Assembly: GCF_001542915.1 (NCBI RefSeq)
Contig: NZ_LNNH01000017.1
Span: 82,750 to 146,749, forward strand
Source: Peribacillus simplex
GTDB lineage: Bacteria; Bacillota; Bacilli; Bacillales; DSM-1321
Length of the DNA: 64,000 bases
Direction of reading: 5' to 3'
Shown here: in pieces, positions 55,604-63,948 of the stretch
How the letters are laid out: each line of letters opens with the position of its first letter
Numbering within the stretch: the stretch's first letter is position 1
Translations under genes and position numbers: made by a program
The notes under the pieces: generated by a model
What the model was told of the DNA's origin: nothing
Databases searched by the model: none
The model's input: only the letters and a program-made list of their open reading frames with translations

Positions 55604-56413
55604 TTAATTTCGCTTTAAAAACTCACTTATTATTTTACCAAACTTTTCTCCATCTTCCACATGAATCGCATGTCCACTACCATTTATTATTTTCCATTCG
55701 GCCCGATCCAGCTTCTCTTCCATCGATTTTGCAATGTCACAAAACTTAGGATCGAGTTCCCCGGTCAGCAGCAGGACAGGAAAATCAAGCGCTTGCAAAT
55801 TCCCCCAATAGGAAGCCTGGCTGCCTGTCCCCATGCCAAGGAGACTATTGGAAAGGCCGACAGGGTCATTTGCCAGCCGCTGCTTCCGGATGGCAGCCCT
55901 CGTTGTGGCCGATAACCGTTTTTGGCTTTCAAAAAGCGGGATGTTCTCCCAATGGTCCACGAATGCCTCCAGGCCAGATTCAAGAATCCGTTCGGCTAGC
56001 TTCCGATCGTTTTGCCTGCGTGTCCCTCGCTCCTTGGCAGTTACAAGGCCGGGAGACGCGCTTTCCAATATCAATGTTTCCACATATCCAGGATACAAAC
56101 AGGCAAATGCAAGCGCAATCCTGCCCCCCATCGAGTATCCAAGAATATGTGCTTTCGGGAAATGCAGCTCATCCAGGATATGCTTGATATCTTCAGCGAC
56201 GCGATCCATTTCATACCGTTCCGGCTCAGCGGGTGACGCAGACATACCATGACCGATAATGTCGATCATGATCAGCGTATGATCCTCACTCAATATGGGA
56301 ATGAGGAAATTCCACGTATCCCGATTTCCCGTAAATCCATGCAATAATACCAGCGGTTCCCCATTTCCCGTTATTTCAACAGCATAAGTGACTTTCCCGC
56401 TGACAATATTCAT
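55604..56413 (-). CDS. menH: SHCHC synthase, alpha/beta hydrolase MenH
   Basis: 269 residues from ATG 56413 after AGGGAAATATC, overlapping the menD stop (ATGA). Oxyanion HGFTGNRDTW, nucleophile elbow GYSMGG (about 95-100), Asp in TGELDPKF and His in GSGHAIHVE. It eliminates pyruvate from SEPHCHC to give SHCHC, between MenD and MenC. Confidence 0.95.
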   Translation of the reverse strand: MNIVSGKVTYAVEITGNGEPLVLLHGFTGNRDTWNFLIPILSEDHTLIMIDIIGHGMSASPAEPERYEMDRVAEDIKHILDELHFPKAHILGYSMGGRIALAFACLYPGYVETLILESASPGLVTAKERGTRRQNDRKLAERILESGLEAFVDHWENIPLFESQKRLSATTRAAIRKQRLANDPVGLSNSLLGMGTGSQASYWGNLQALDFPVLLLTGELDPKFCDIAKSMEEKLDRAEWKIINGSGHAIHVEDGEKFGKIISEFLKRN

Positions 56414-58161
56414 GATATTTCCCTGTCTAACACCAATTTTATTTCCCGGGAAACATAACTCCACAAATTTCGATGTTTTTGCAAATTGGACTCCCTTTCG
56501 GTCGGCACCTCGATGATCTTCAGGCCTTGAATCTCAAAAGACTCCGTAAATACCCTCTTCAGTTCGTCCCACGTTTGCACTTTGTCGTATTTACCGCCGT
56601 AAAGCATGGCGGTATGGGAAAAATCAAGGCCATGGGGCGTTCCGAAAAGCGTTTCGAAATGTTCCCTATCATTCGCCTGTGGCAGGAAAGAGAAAATGCC
56701 GCCCCCATCATTATTGATCAATAATATCGTGATGTCCTGCTTTTGCAGCTTGGCTGCAAGCAAGCCATTCATATCATGGAAAAAACTTAAATCGCCGATT
56801 GCCAGCACGGTCTTATCTGCCACCGTACTTACCCCCAGCGCAGTGGACACGACACCATCAATGCCATTTGCGCCACGATTCGCCAAAGTCCTGATTCCTT
56901 TTTCATTATTCATGAAGAAAGTATCCAAGTCTCTTATCGGCATACTATTTCCGACAAACAGCGTGGATTTTTGCGGCAGCATATCGGCAAGCAGGGCGAA
57001 CAGCTTGCCTTCACTTAATTCCGCTTCATCGAGGACGGTAGCCAATGCATTCTTCGTCACTCCGTTGACGGTCTGCCATAAGCGCAGCCATCCATCTCCA
57101 GCGGTACCGGTGATTCTTTGCCCGACCCGTTGACAGAAATCTTTCTCTTCACAGTAAATCATGTTCGTTGCCAAGCCTGCCGGTTCGCGCCATCCTGCTC
57201 CACCGTCAACCACGAGCGTGACGGCCTGTTTTTGCTTTTTCATGAATAGCAGTAATGGTTTTGAAACAGGCATGGCACCAAATCGCAGAATCACGTCCGG
57301 TCTGAAGACTGATTTTGCCGCTTCATCGCGTAAAAAGGTATCGTACGCATCAATTATGACACCTTTGTCGTGGCTTCCGCTCCTCAGCTGGGAAAGGGGA
57401 TCGGCCAATAGCGGAAAAGCAAGCGTTTCCGCTAATGCGGCAACGGCCTCCTTCATCGCTGGGTCCGGTAATTCCCCGCATACGATCAGCCCTTGCTTCG
57501 CTTGTGACAAAGTGGCTGCAACCGAGTCCATTTGTGATGCAGAGAGTGAGCGAACTCCGCTCTCGATCAATACGGAAGGAGTCAGTTTGTTTTGCCTGAA
57601 TTCCTTCGCTTGCTCAAGATTCGGTATCAGTGGTTCGCGAAGCGGGAAATTCAAGTGCACAGGCCCTGCTGGTTCCGCTGCTGCGGCAGCCACTGCCCTT
57701 GCACCGACCGTTCTTGCATACCGCATCATCTCACCGGTGTTTTCCGGAAGGGCCATTTCGACAAACCATTTCACTTGCCTCCCGTATAAATGTATCTGAT
57801 CGATGGCCTGAGGGGCACCTACATCACGGAGCTCATGCGGTCGATCTGCAGTAAGTACAATAAGCGGCACCCTTGAATAGAAAGCCTCGATCACGGCCGG
57901 GTAAAAATTCGCTGCCGCCGTACCGGACGTACAAAGAAGTCCGACAGGTTCTTTTAAGACCTTGGCCATCCCAAGGGCAAAAAAAGCGGCCGAACGCTCA
58001 TCCACATTAATATGGATTTCAATTTCAGGATGTTCCACCAACAATAAAGCGAGCGGTGTGGATCGTGAACCTGGGCTCACCACCACATGCTTCACCCCAT
58101 TTTCTGCCAGCTCATCGACAAATGAAGCAGCATAAGCTGTCAATGCATCTCGGTCATTCAT
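56410..58161 (-). CDS. menD: SEPHCHC synthase (ThDP-dependent)
   Basis: 583 residues. A thiamine-diphosphate enzyme joining isochorismate and 2-oxoglutarate. N-terminal VVSPGSRSTPLALLLVEH and VDERSAAFFALGMAK, and the C-terminal ThDP/Mg site GDLSFFHDMNGLLAAK with NNDGGGIFSFLPQA are typical. ATG 58161 follows AGGAGGAAATCTTA and overlaps menF by 8 nt. Confidence 0.98.
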   Translation of the reverse strand: MNDRDALTAYAASFVDELAENGVKHVVVSPGSRSTPLALLLVEHPEIEIHINVDERSAAFFALGMAKVLKEPVGLLCTSGTAAANFYPAVIEAFYSRVPLIVLTADRPHELRDVGAPQAIDQIHLYGRQVKWFVEMALPENTGEMMRYARTVGARAVAAAAAEPAGPVHLNFPLREPLIPNLEQAKEFRQNKLTPSVLIESGVRSLSASQMDSVAATLSQAKQGLIVCGELPDPAMKEAVAALAETLAFPLLADPLSQLRSGSHDKGVIIDAYDTFLRDEAAKSVFRPDVILRFGAMPVSKPLLLFMKKQKQAVTLVVDGGAGWREPAGLATNMIYCEEKDFCQRVGQRITGTAGDGWLRLWQTVNGVTKNALATVLDEAELSEGKLFALLADMLPQKSTLFVGNSMPIRDLDTFFMNNEKGIRTLANRGANGIDGVVSTALGVSTVADKTVLAIGDLSFFHDMNGLLAAKLQKQDITILLINNDGGGIFSFLPQANDREHFETLFGTPHGLDFSHTAMLYGGKYDKVQTWDELKRVFTESFEIQGLKIIEVPTERESNLQKHRNLWSYVSREIKLVLDREIS

Positions 58162-59563
58162 TAAGATTTCCTCCTAAAGCACTTAACATCGGATTGAATT
58201 TAATCCCCGTTTCCCTGAACTCTGCCATGGGAGTCGAATCCTCCACTACGCCGCAGCCCGCAAAAAGCGAAGCCTCATTGTCCTGTATCAGGGCCGAGCG
58301 TATCCCTACAGCGAATTCCCCGTTTCCATACGTATCCATCCAGCCCAGCGGCCCCGCATAAAAGCCGCGTTCAAGCCCTTCCATTTCCCGAATTCTCATA
58401 ACGGCCTTTTCTTTAGGAAGCCCGCCCATGGCAGGTGTCGGATGGAGGTTCTCAACAAATTGCAATATCGTGACGCCTTCCTTTGCGACACCGCGAACCG
58501 GCGTATACAAATGCTGGATATGACGATTTTTCATGAGCTCCGGTCCGTCCGGAACCATGACCTTTTCACATACAGCATCAAAAGCATTGGATATCATCGA
58601 TACGACATATTGGTGCTCTTGTAAATTCTTTTGGTCATGAAGCAATTCATTGCCCAGGCTAACATCTTCTTGCTCATCTTTCCCTCGTCCCATCGAACCG
58701 GCAAGACAGGTTGAAAAGACATCATGTCCCTGCTTCTTGATCAAGCGTTCGGGAGTAGCCCCGACAAAGCAGTCGCCGCCCGCTTCCAAACTGAAAATAT
58801 AGCTTAATGGCTGCTCTGCAATCAATCGTTCGAGCACCTTCCCTGAATCGATGGAGTGATCGAAGGTAAGCCGCAGTTCCCTGGCCAACACGATCTTATC
58901 GAGATCGGTCGTCTTGATTTCCTCGACAGCATCCTTGACCGTGCGCTGCCACTCCTCAGGCTGCACCTCCCTCTGACTAACAAGGGAGTTAGGCCCGCAT
59001 GGAGCTCCATCCAAGCTTTCGAAAAGGAAAGCTTCCCGTTCATTTATCATATCTCTGAAGAGTTTTTCTGAATCATCAGGCGAACAAAGTAAGTTTGTCG
59101 TTAAGTAAGCTTGTTTCCCCACTATTGATAGCATGAAGGCAGGTATATAAAACAGGTTGTCCCCGAATTGGTTCCAAAGCAGCGTACTGTTAGATTCATA
59201 ATCAAAAGAAAAGCCCCCAAACAGTAAAGGTCCTGTCGCTTCTAAATCGGTCACTCCCGTTTTGACAGCAGTTTCCTGCAGTTTGATCCAGCTCTTTTCG
59301 ACTTCTCTATAACGTTCGGCATTCGCTGCCGCTTTGAGTTTCTTAACATTGCCTAAACCAGTGATGGTTATTTCCTTTGCAGGATCCTCCCAAAAAAAGC
59401 GTTCACCCGCATACCGTTCTCTTCCAGCTTGATAAAATGAAAGGGGGTTGGTGCCTTGAATTTTCTTAATATGACTGAATAGAACTTGATCATTCAAGTC
59501 CTTCGCCTTTTGTATAGCTGAAGCCAGCCCCTGAAACTGTTCAGTTTCTTCCGAGATAGCCAA
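58154..59563 (-). CDS. menF: Menaquinone-specific isochorismate synthase
   Basis: 469 residues from TTG 59563 (GGGGGGA just upstream). Chorismate-binding domain: KIVLARELRL, FVGATPERLIKK, CLAGSMGRGKDE, HLYTPVRG, HPTPAMGGLPKE and the C-terminal GCGVVEDSTPMAEFRETGIK. Converts chorismate to isochorismate, the first step. First gene of menF-D-H-B-E-C; divergent from menA. Confidence 0.96.
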   Translation of the reverse strand: MAISEETEQFQGLASAIQKAKDLNDQVLFSHIKKIQGTNPLSFYQAGRERYAGERFFWEDPAKEITITGLGNVKKLKAAANAERYREVEKSWIKLQETAVKTGVTDLEATGPLLFGGFSFDYESNSTLLWNQFGDNLFYIPAFMLSIVGKQAYLTTNLLCSPDDSEKLFRDMINEREAFLFESLDGAPCGPNSLVSQREVQPEEWQRTVKDAVEEIKTTDLDKIVLARELRLTFDHSIDSGKVLERLIAEQPLSYIFSLEAGGDCFVGATPERLIKKQGHDVFSTCLAGSMGRGKDEQEDVSLGNELLHDQKNLQEHQYVVSMISNAFDAVCEKVMVPDGPELMKNRHIQHLYTPVRGVAKEGVTILQFVENLHPTPAMGGLPKEKAVMRIREMEGLERGFYAGPLGWMDTYGNGEFAVGIRSALIQDNEASLFAGCGVVEDSTPMAEFRETGIKFNPMLSALGGNLNE

Positions 59564-59861
59564 AAAAATCCCCCCAAATGTACATTTTAAAAGCTTTTTA
59601 ACCTATTTAAAGATACACCTCCCGTCAACCTGATGTCAATAAAACGCCCCTTTTCCCAACGATACTTGCCCGCTTTTTTCCTTATTATATGAATCTTGGC
59701 GAATGCAGCATGACATCCTTGAATTTGGAAGCGGATTACCCTATTCATTCAATTGACACCCTTCCCCCATTTCCCTACACTTAATAGGGTAACTTTTGTG
59801 CAACTTTTCAATATTTGATATAATTTCGAGGGTACCCATACTGATTTTGAGGAGAGAAACA

Positions 59862-60782
59862 ATGCAAACAGAATACGACGGACTTCCCATGAAACGGACG
59901 TGGAAGATCTGGTGGGAGTTAATTCGTCCACATACACTAACAGCAGCTTTTGTCCCGGTCTTGCTTGGAACGGTGATTGCGCTTTTGGAAGATGGCGTCA
60001 ATTGGCTGCTATTTGCCGCCATGATGATGGCCAGTATCCTGATCCAGGCCGCTACGAACTTATTCAATGAATACTATGATTTCAAAAGGGGCTTGGATAC
60101 CGAGGAATCGGTCGGCATCGGCGGCGGAATCGTACGCCATGGAATGACCCCAAAACTCATCATGACCCTGGCACTTGGCATGTATGCCATCGCCTTGTTA
60201 CTTGGAATCTACATTTGTGCCGCATCATCTTGGTGGCTTGCTGCAGTAGGACTGGTTTGCATGCTTGTCGGCTATCTTTATACAGGAGGCCCGCTGCCCA
60301 TCTCCTATACACCTTTCGGGGAACTTTTTTCAGGGTTGTTCATGGGCTTTTTGATCATTTTGATCGCCTTTTACATTCAAGCAGGTTATGTGTCCGCCAC
60401 CGCCATTTTAATTGCCATACCGAGCGGAATATTGGTCGGATTGATCAACTTATCCAATAACCTCCGTGACCATGATGGAGATAAAGCTCACGGCCGTAAA
60501 ACGATGCCCGTCGTGATGGGCAGGAAAAACGCCCTCACCTTCATGGCCATCATGTTTGGTTTTTCTTACTTATGGCTGGTCGGCTTGGTCGTTACCGGAA
60601 ACGTAACGGCATGGATTCTCCTTGCCCTGCTAAGCATTCCAAAAGCCATGAAAGCAGTCAAAGGCTTCGTCGGTAAAACGCAGCCGATCACGATGGTGCC
60701 GGCAATGAAAGCCACGGCCCAAACCAACACTTTCTTTGGCCTGCTTATGGCCATCGGTTTATTCATCAGCTATTTTATTTAA
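59862..60782 (+). CDS. menA: 1,4-Dihydroxy-2-naphthoate polyprenyltransferase
   Basis: 306 residues from ATG 59862 after GAGGAGAGAAACA. UbiA family with about eight or nine membrane helices. The prenyl-diphosphate metal sites are NLFNEYYDFKRGLD (about 67-80) and NNLRDHDGDKAHGRKT (about 198-213). Attaches the isoprenoid tail to the naphthoate ring, giving demethylmenaquinone. The gap to menF (59564-59861) holds both promoters but no gene. Confidence 0.96.
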   Translation: MQTEYDGLPMKRTWKIWWELIRPHTLTAAFVPVLLGTVIALLEDGVNWLLFAAMMMASILIQAATNLFNEYYDFKRGLDTEESVGIGGGIVRHGMTPKLIMTLALGMYAIALLLGIYICAASSWWLAAVGLVCMLVGYLYTGGPLPISYTPFGELFSGLFMGFLIILIAFYIQAGYVSATAILIAIPSGILVGLINLSNNLRDHDGDKAHGRKTMPVVMGRKNALTFMAIMFGFSYLWLVGLVVTGNVTAWILLALLSIPKAMKAVKGFVGKTQPITMVPAMKATAQTNTFFGLLMAIGLFISYFI

Positions 60783-60785
60783 CCC

Positions 60786-60820
60786 CAAAGGACTGAGTTC
60801 ATCCGACTCAGTCCTTTTTT
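60786..60820 (+). terminator. Terminator of menA
   Basis: AAAGGACTGAGT and ACTCAGTCCTTTTTT flank a 7- to 9-nt loop directly after the stop codon. Confidence 0.9.
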
Positions 60821-60839
60821 CTATCTTCCGTTTCATTTT

Positions 60840-60865
60840 GTTTTCCTATGCGCCATTTCGGGTAA
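60840..60865 (+). promoter_or_regulatory. Candidate SigB promoter of yteA
   Basis: GTTTTC (60840-60845) and GGGTAA (60860-60865), 14 bp apart, fit GTTTAA-N12-15-GGGWAW with two -35 mismatches. It lies 63 bp upstream of the yteA ATG. Confidence 0.45.
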
Positions 60866-60928
60866 TAGATAATACAAGCATCTTACCAATAGTTCATAGA
60901 TATGTACTTTAGAAGGAGTGTAGTCGAT

Positions 60929-61675
60929 ATGCCAACCCAGCAACAAATACAAACATTCAAAAAGGAACTGCTCCAGGAAAAAACGGAGCTTGAAAAAAGG
61001 ATACAAAATGATGAAGGAACTGAACTTGAAAGCCAGACGGAATCAGTAGGGGAATTATCATCATATGATAATCATCCTGCCGACCTTGGCACCGAATTAT
61101 TCGAAGCCGAACGCAATCAAGCACTCGATGAACATGCCCAATCGGAAATGGAGAAAATTGAAGAAGCCTTGAATGCCATCGAAGAAGGCTCGTATGGTCA
61201 TTGCAAAACCTGCCAGAAGGAAATCCCTTTCGAGAGGCTTGAAGCCATCCCGAGCACGCTCTATTGTGTCGAACATACGCCGGAACGGGCGAATGCACAT
61301 GATCGCCCGGTTGAAGAAGACATCCTGATCCCATCCATGGGTGATGATTTTGAAAACCGTCACGGAAATGAAATAGTCGATAAAGAAGATAGCTTTGGTG
61401 AAGTCGCCAAATTCGGCACATCCGAAACGCCATCCGATTACACAGGCGACCATGACAATTACAATGACCTTTATGATAATGAAGATGAAACGAATGGATT
61501 CCCTGAAGACTACGAAGGCTTTGCCGCAAATGACATTGAAGGGAAAAATAGAGTGGATATGCCGAACAAGCGGCAAAAGGAATATGAGGATACCTTGGAA
61601 GACGAACATATCGATTCCAACCTTGGGGACATCCCCTACAAGCAAAAAGATAGTTATATCAATGAAAAAAAATAG
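60929..61675 (+). CDS. yteA: TraR/DksA-like zinc finger protein YteA
   Basis: 248 residues from ATG 60929 (AAGGAG 10 nt upstream). An N-terminal coiled coil (QIQTFKKELLQEKTELEKRI) and the DksA-type zinc finger YGHCKTCQKEIPFERLEAIP with SLYCVEH-like ending STLYCVEH (about 90-118) are followed by a long acidic, disordered tail with GDHDNYNDLYDNEDE. The YteA subgroup is Bacillus-type and linked to sporulation or stress. It sits next to the tRNA cluster as in B. subtilis. Confidence 0.9.
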   Translation: MPTQQQIQTFKKELLQEKTELEKRIQNDEGTELESQTESVGELSSYDNHPADLGTELFEAERNQALDEHAQSEMEKIEEALNAIEEGSYGHCKTCQKEIPFERLEAIPSTLYCVEHTPERANAHDRPVEEDILIPSMGDDFENRHGNEIVDKEDSFGEVAKFGTSETPSDYTGDHDNYNDLYDNEDETNGFPEDYEGFAANDIEGKNRVDMPNKRQKEYEDTLEDEHIDSNLGDIPYKQKDSYINEKK

Positions 61676-61678
61676 ATG

Positions 61679-61717
61679 AAAAAAAGAAGCATACCTGATG
61701 TATGCTTCCTTTTTTGT
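61679..61717. terminator. Bidirectional terminator between yteA and the tRNA cluster
   Basis: AAAGAAGCATAC and GTATGCTTCCTTTTTT flank a 5-nt loop; the minus-strand version ends in T-run too, so it can end both yteA and the rRNA-tRNA transcript. Confidence 0.9.
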
Positions 61718-61719
61718 TA

Positions 61720-61791
61720 TGACCCGTACGGGATTCGAACCCGTGTTACCGCCGTGAAAGGGCGGTGTCTTAACCGCTTGACCAACGGGCC
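61720..61791 (-). tRNA. tRNA-Glu (TTC)
   Basis: Full cloverleaf, acceptor GGCCCGT/ACGGGTC, anticodon TTC in CCCTTTCACGG. No encoded CCA. Last gene of the cluster. Confidence 0.95.
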
Positions 61792-61794
61792 AAA

Positions 61795-61885
61795 TGGCGG
61801 AGAAGGAGGGATTTGAACCCTCGCGCCGCTCGCGCGACCTACACCCTTAGCAGGGGCGCCTCTTCAGCCTCTTGAGTACTTCCCC
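61795..61885 (-). tRNA. tRNA-Ser (GCT)
   Basis: Class II tRNA with long variable arm; anticodon GCT in CCCTGCTAAGG; acceptor GGGGAAG; CCA encoded. Confidence 0.95.
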
Positions 61886-61886
61886 A

Positions 61887-61961
61887 TGGCTCCGCAGGTA
61901 GGACTCGAACCTACGACCGTTCGGTTAACAGCCGAATGCTCTACCACTGAGCTACTGCGGA
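61887..61961 (-). tRNA. tRNA-Asn (GTT)
   Basis: Acceptor TCCGCAG/CTGCGGA, anticodon GTT in GGCTGTTAACC; CCA encoded. Confidence 0.95.
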
Positions 61962-61973
61962 ACAATATGAATA

Positions 61974-62050
<77 letters not shown>

Positions 62051-62055
62051 ATATT

Positions 62056-62129
62056 TGGAGCGGGTGAAGGGAATCGAACCCTCATCATCAGCTTGGAAGG
62101 CTGAGGTTTTACCACTAAACTACACCCGC
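62056..62129 (-). tRNA. tRNA-Gly (TCC)
   Basis: Acceptor GCGGGTG/CACCCGC, anticodon TCC in GCCTTCCAAGC; CCA encoded. Confidence 0.95.
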
Positions 62130-62133
62130 GAAA

Positions 62134-62210
62134 TGGGGCGACTGATGGGAATCGAACCCACGAATGCCTGAACCACAATCAGGTGCGTTAACCACTTCGC
62201 CACAACCGCC
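62134..62210 (-). tRNA. tRNA-His (GTG)
   Basis: Extra 5' G typical of tRNA-His, anticodon GTG in GATTGTGGTTC; CCA encoded. Confidence 0.95.
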
Positions 62211-62238
62211 GTAATATATTGCATGGATTTTGCAATAA

Positions 62239-62314
62239 TGGTGGCTCAGGACGGAATCGAACCGCCGACACAAGGATTTTCAGTCCTTTGCTCTACCGAC
62301 TGAGCTACTGAGCC
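62239..62314 (-). tRNA. tRNA-Phe (GAA)
   Basis: Acceptor GGCTCAG/CTGAGCC, anticodon GAA in GACTGAAAATC; CCA encoded. Confidence 0.95.
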
Positions 62315-62337
62315 ACATATGTATTAAATTTTAAAAA

Positions 62338-62413
62338 TGGCGGTCCCGACGGGAATCGAACCCGCGATCTCCTGCGTGACAGGCAGGCATGTTAACCGCT
62401 ACACCACGGGACC
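62338..62413 (-). tRNA. tRNA-Asp (GTC)
   Basis: Acceptor GGTCCCG/CGGGACC, anticodon GTC in GCCTGTCACGC; CCA encoded. Confidence 0.95.
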
Positions 62414-62419
62414 TAATAA

Positions 62420-62493
<74 letters not shown>

Positions 62494-62595
62494 ACGGTAA
62501 TAATGAAACGATTAGCATCAAGTTTTCGTATGTATTGTTTATTCCGCTTCCTCTATTAAAGGTTGTTTCAAAACAACTTGCTGCTTTTAAAGAAA

Positions 62596-62688
62596 TGGAG
62601 GAGGTAGAGGGATTCGAACCCCCGCGGGATTTGACTCCCCTGTCGGTTTTCAAGACCGATCCCTTCAGCCGAACTTGGGTATACCTCC
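62596..62688 (-). tRNA. tRNA-Ser (TGA)
   Basis: Class II tRNA with long variable arm, anticodon TGA in GTCTTGAAAACC; acceptor GGAGGTA; CCA encoded. Confidence 0.95.
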
Positions 62689-62710
62689 ATGGCTGTTAAA
62701 AAAATACATA

Positions 62711-62787
62711 TGGTGGACCTTGTAGGACTCGAACCTACGACCGGACGGTTATGAGCCGTCTGCTCTAACCAGCTGAGCTAAAGGTCC
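62711..62787 (-). tRNA. tRNA-Ile2 (CAT, lysidine-modified)
   Basis: Anticodon CAT with acceptor GGACCTT/AAGGTCC. The body matches the Bacillus minor isoleucine tRNA whose C34 is changed to lysidine by TilS to read AUA. Assigned by resemblance and cluster order. Confidence 0.8.
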
Positions 62788-62797
62788 TTATATTTAT

Positions 62798-62874
62798 TGG
62801 TAGCGGCGGAGGGGATCGAACCCCCGACCTCACGGGTATGAACCGTACGCTCTAGCCAGCTGAGCTACACCGCC
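62798..62874 (-). tRNA. tRNA-Met elongator (CAT)
   Basis: Anticodon CAT, fully paired acceptor GGCGGTG with 3' partner CGCCGC; CCA encoded. Cluster order supports the elongator. Confidence 0.88.
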
Positions 62875-62902
62875 AATATAATATAAGTTTCTGATTGAAA
62901 AA

Positions 62903-62978
62903 TGGTGGAGCCTAGCGGGATCGAACCGCTGACCTCCTGCGTGCAAGGCAGGCGCTCTCCCAGCTGAGCTAAGGCCCC
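62903..62978 (-). tRNA. tRNA-Ala (TGC)
   Basis: Acceptor GGGGCCT, G3-T70 wobble pair expected for alanine, anticodon TGC in CCTTGCACG; CCA encoded. Confidence 0.95.
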
Positions 62979-62996
62979 ATTCATTAAAAAATCACG

Positions 62997-63073
62997 TGGT
63001 CGGGAAGACAGGATTCGAACCTGCGACCCCTTGGTCCCAAACCAAGTGCTCTACCAAGCTGAGCTACTTCCCG
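62997..63073 (-). tRNA. tRNA-Pro (TGG)
   Basis: Acceptor CGGGAAG/CTTCCCG, anticodon TGG in GGTTTGGGACC; CCA encoded. Confidence 0.95.
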
Positions 63074-63083
63074 CAAAAAAACA

Positions 63084-63160
63084 TGGTGCGCCCGGCGGGA
63101 GTCGAACCTACAACCTTCTGATTCGTAGTCAGATGCTCTATCCAATTGAGCTACGGGCGC
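63084..63160 (-). tRNA. tRNA-Arg (ACG)
   Basis: Acceptor GCGCCCG/CGGGCGC, anticodon ACG in GACTACGAATC (A34 becomes inosine through TadA). The T stem GTAGG/CCCGC has a T-G wobble and an A-C mismatch. CCA encoded. Confidence 0.93.
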
Positions 63161-63170
63161 ATATATAAGA

Positions 63171-63259
63171 TGGTGCCGAGGACCGGAATCGAACCGGTAC
63201 GGTAGTCACCTACCGCAGGATTTTAAGTCCTGTGCGTCTGCCAGTTCCGCCACCCCGGC
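63171..63259 (-). tRNA. tRNA-Leu (TAA)
   Basis: Class II tRNA, acceptor GCCGGGG, anticodon TAA in GACTTAAAATC; CCA encoded. Confidence 0.95.
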
Positions 63260-63271
63260 ATATACGAAAAG

Positions 63272-63346
63272 TGGAGCGGAAGACGGGATTCGAACCCGCG
63301 ACCCCAACCTTGGCAAGGTTGTATTCTACCACTGAACTACTTCCGC
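63272..63346 (-). tRNA. tRNA-Gly (GCC)
   Basis: Acceptor GCGGAAG/CTTCCGC, anticodon GCC in CCTTGCCAAGG; CCA encoded. Confidence 0.95.
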
Positions 63347-63354
63347 ATGAAAGA

Positions 63355-63436
63355 TGCGGGTGAAGGGACTTGAACCCCCACGCCTTGCGGCGCCAGATCC
63401 TAAGTCTGGTGCGTCTGCCAATTCCGCCACACCCGC
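63355..63436 (-). tRNA. tRNA-Leu (TAG)
   Basis: Class II tRNA, acceptor GCGGGTG/CACCCGC, anticodon TAG in GACTTAGGATC. No encoded CCA. Confidence 0.95.
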
Positions 63437-63444
63437 ATGAAAAA

Positions 63445-63520
63445 TGGTGAGCCATGAAGGATTCGAACCTTCGACCCTCTGATTAAAAGTCAGATGCTCT
63501 ACCAACTGAGCTAATGGCTC
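63445..63520 (-). tRNA. tRNA-Lys (TTT)
   Basis: Acceptor GAGCCAT/ATGGCTC, anticodon TTT in GACTTTTAATC; CCA encoded. Confidence 0.95.
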
Positions 63521-63541
63521 GTGCTTGTCCTACTAAAGAAA

Positions 63542-63617
<76 letters not shown>

Positions 63618-63627
63618 AGGTGTAAAA

Positions 63628-63703
63628 TGGTGGAGGATGACGGGATCGAACCGCCGACCCTCTGCTTGTAAGGCAGATGCTCTCCCAGCTGAGCTAATCC
63701 TCC
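63628..63703 (-). tRNA. tRNA-Val (TAC)
   Basis: Acceptor GGAGGAT/ATCCTCC, anticodon TAC in GCCTTACAAGC; CCA encoded. First tRNA after 5S rRNA. Confidence 0.95.
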
Positions 63704-63713
63704 ATATATAACT

Positions 63714-63829
63714 GCTTGGCGACGTCCTACTCTCACAGGGGGAGACCCCCAACTACCATCGGCGCTGAAGAGCTTAACTGCCGTGTTCGGAATGGGAACG
63801 GGTGTGACCTCTTCGCTATCGTCACCAAA
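63714..63829 (-). rRNA. rrf: 5S ribosomal RNA
   Basis: About 116 nt on the minus strand beginning TTTGGTGACGATAGCG and containing CCCGTTCCCATTCCGAACAC and GAGAGTAGGACGTCGCCAAG. Complete, lying between 23S rRNA and the tRNA cluster. Confidence 0.96.
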
Positions 63830-63948
63830 CATTGTTTACATTTTTTCAAGACATATATTATTATAACGTCTTTTCGAGAAAATGCAAGAAGAAATTTTCA
63901 TTCCTTCAAAACTAGATAATAAGAAGGCCTTTCATTTTTTAAAGCGTT

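Noticed and set aside
56606..57799. Long plus-strand frames inside menD
   Set aside because: Antisense shadows of a well-supported gene; no start signals.
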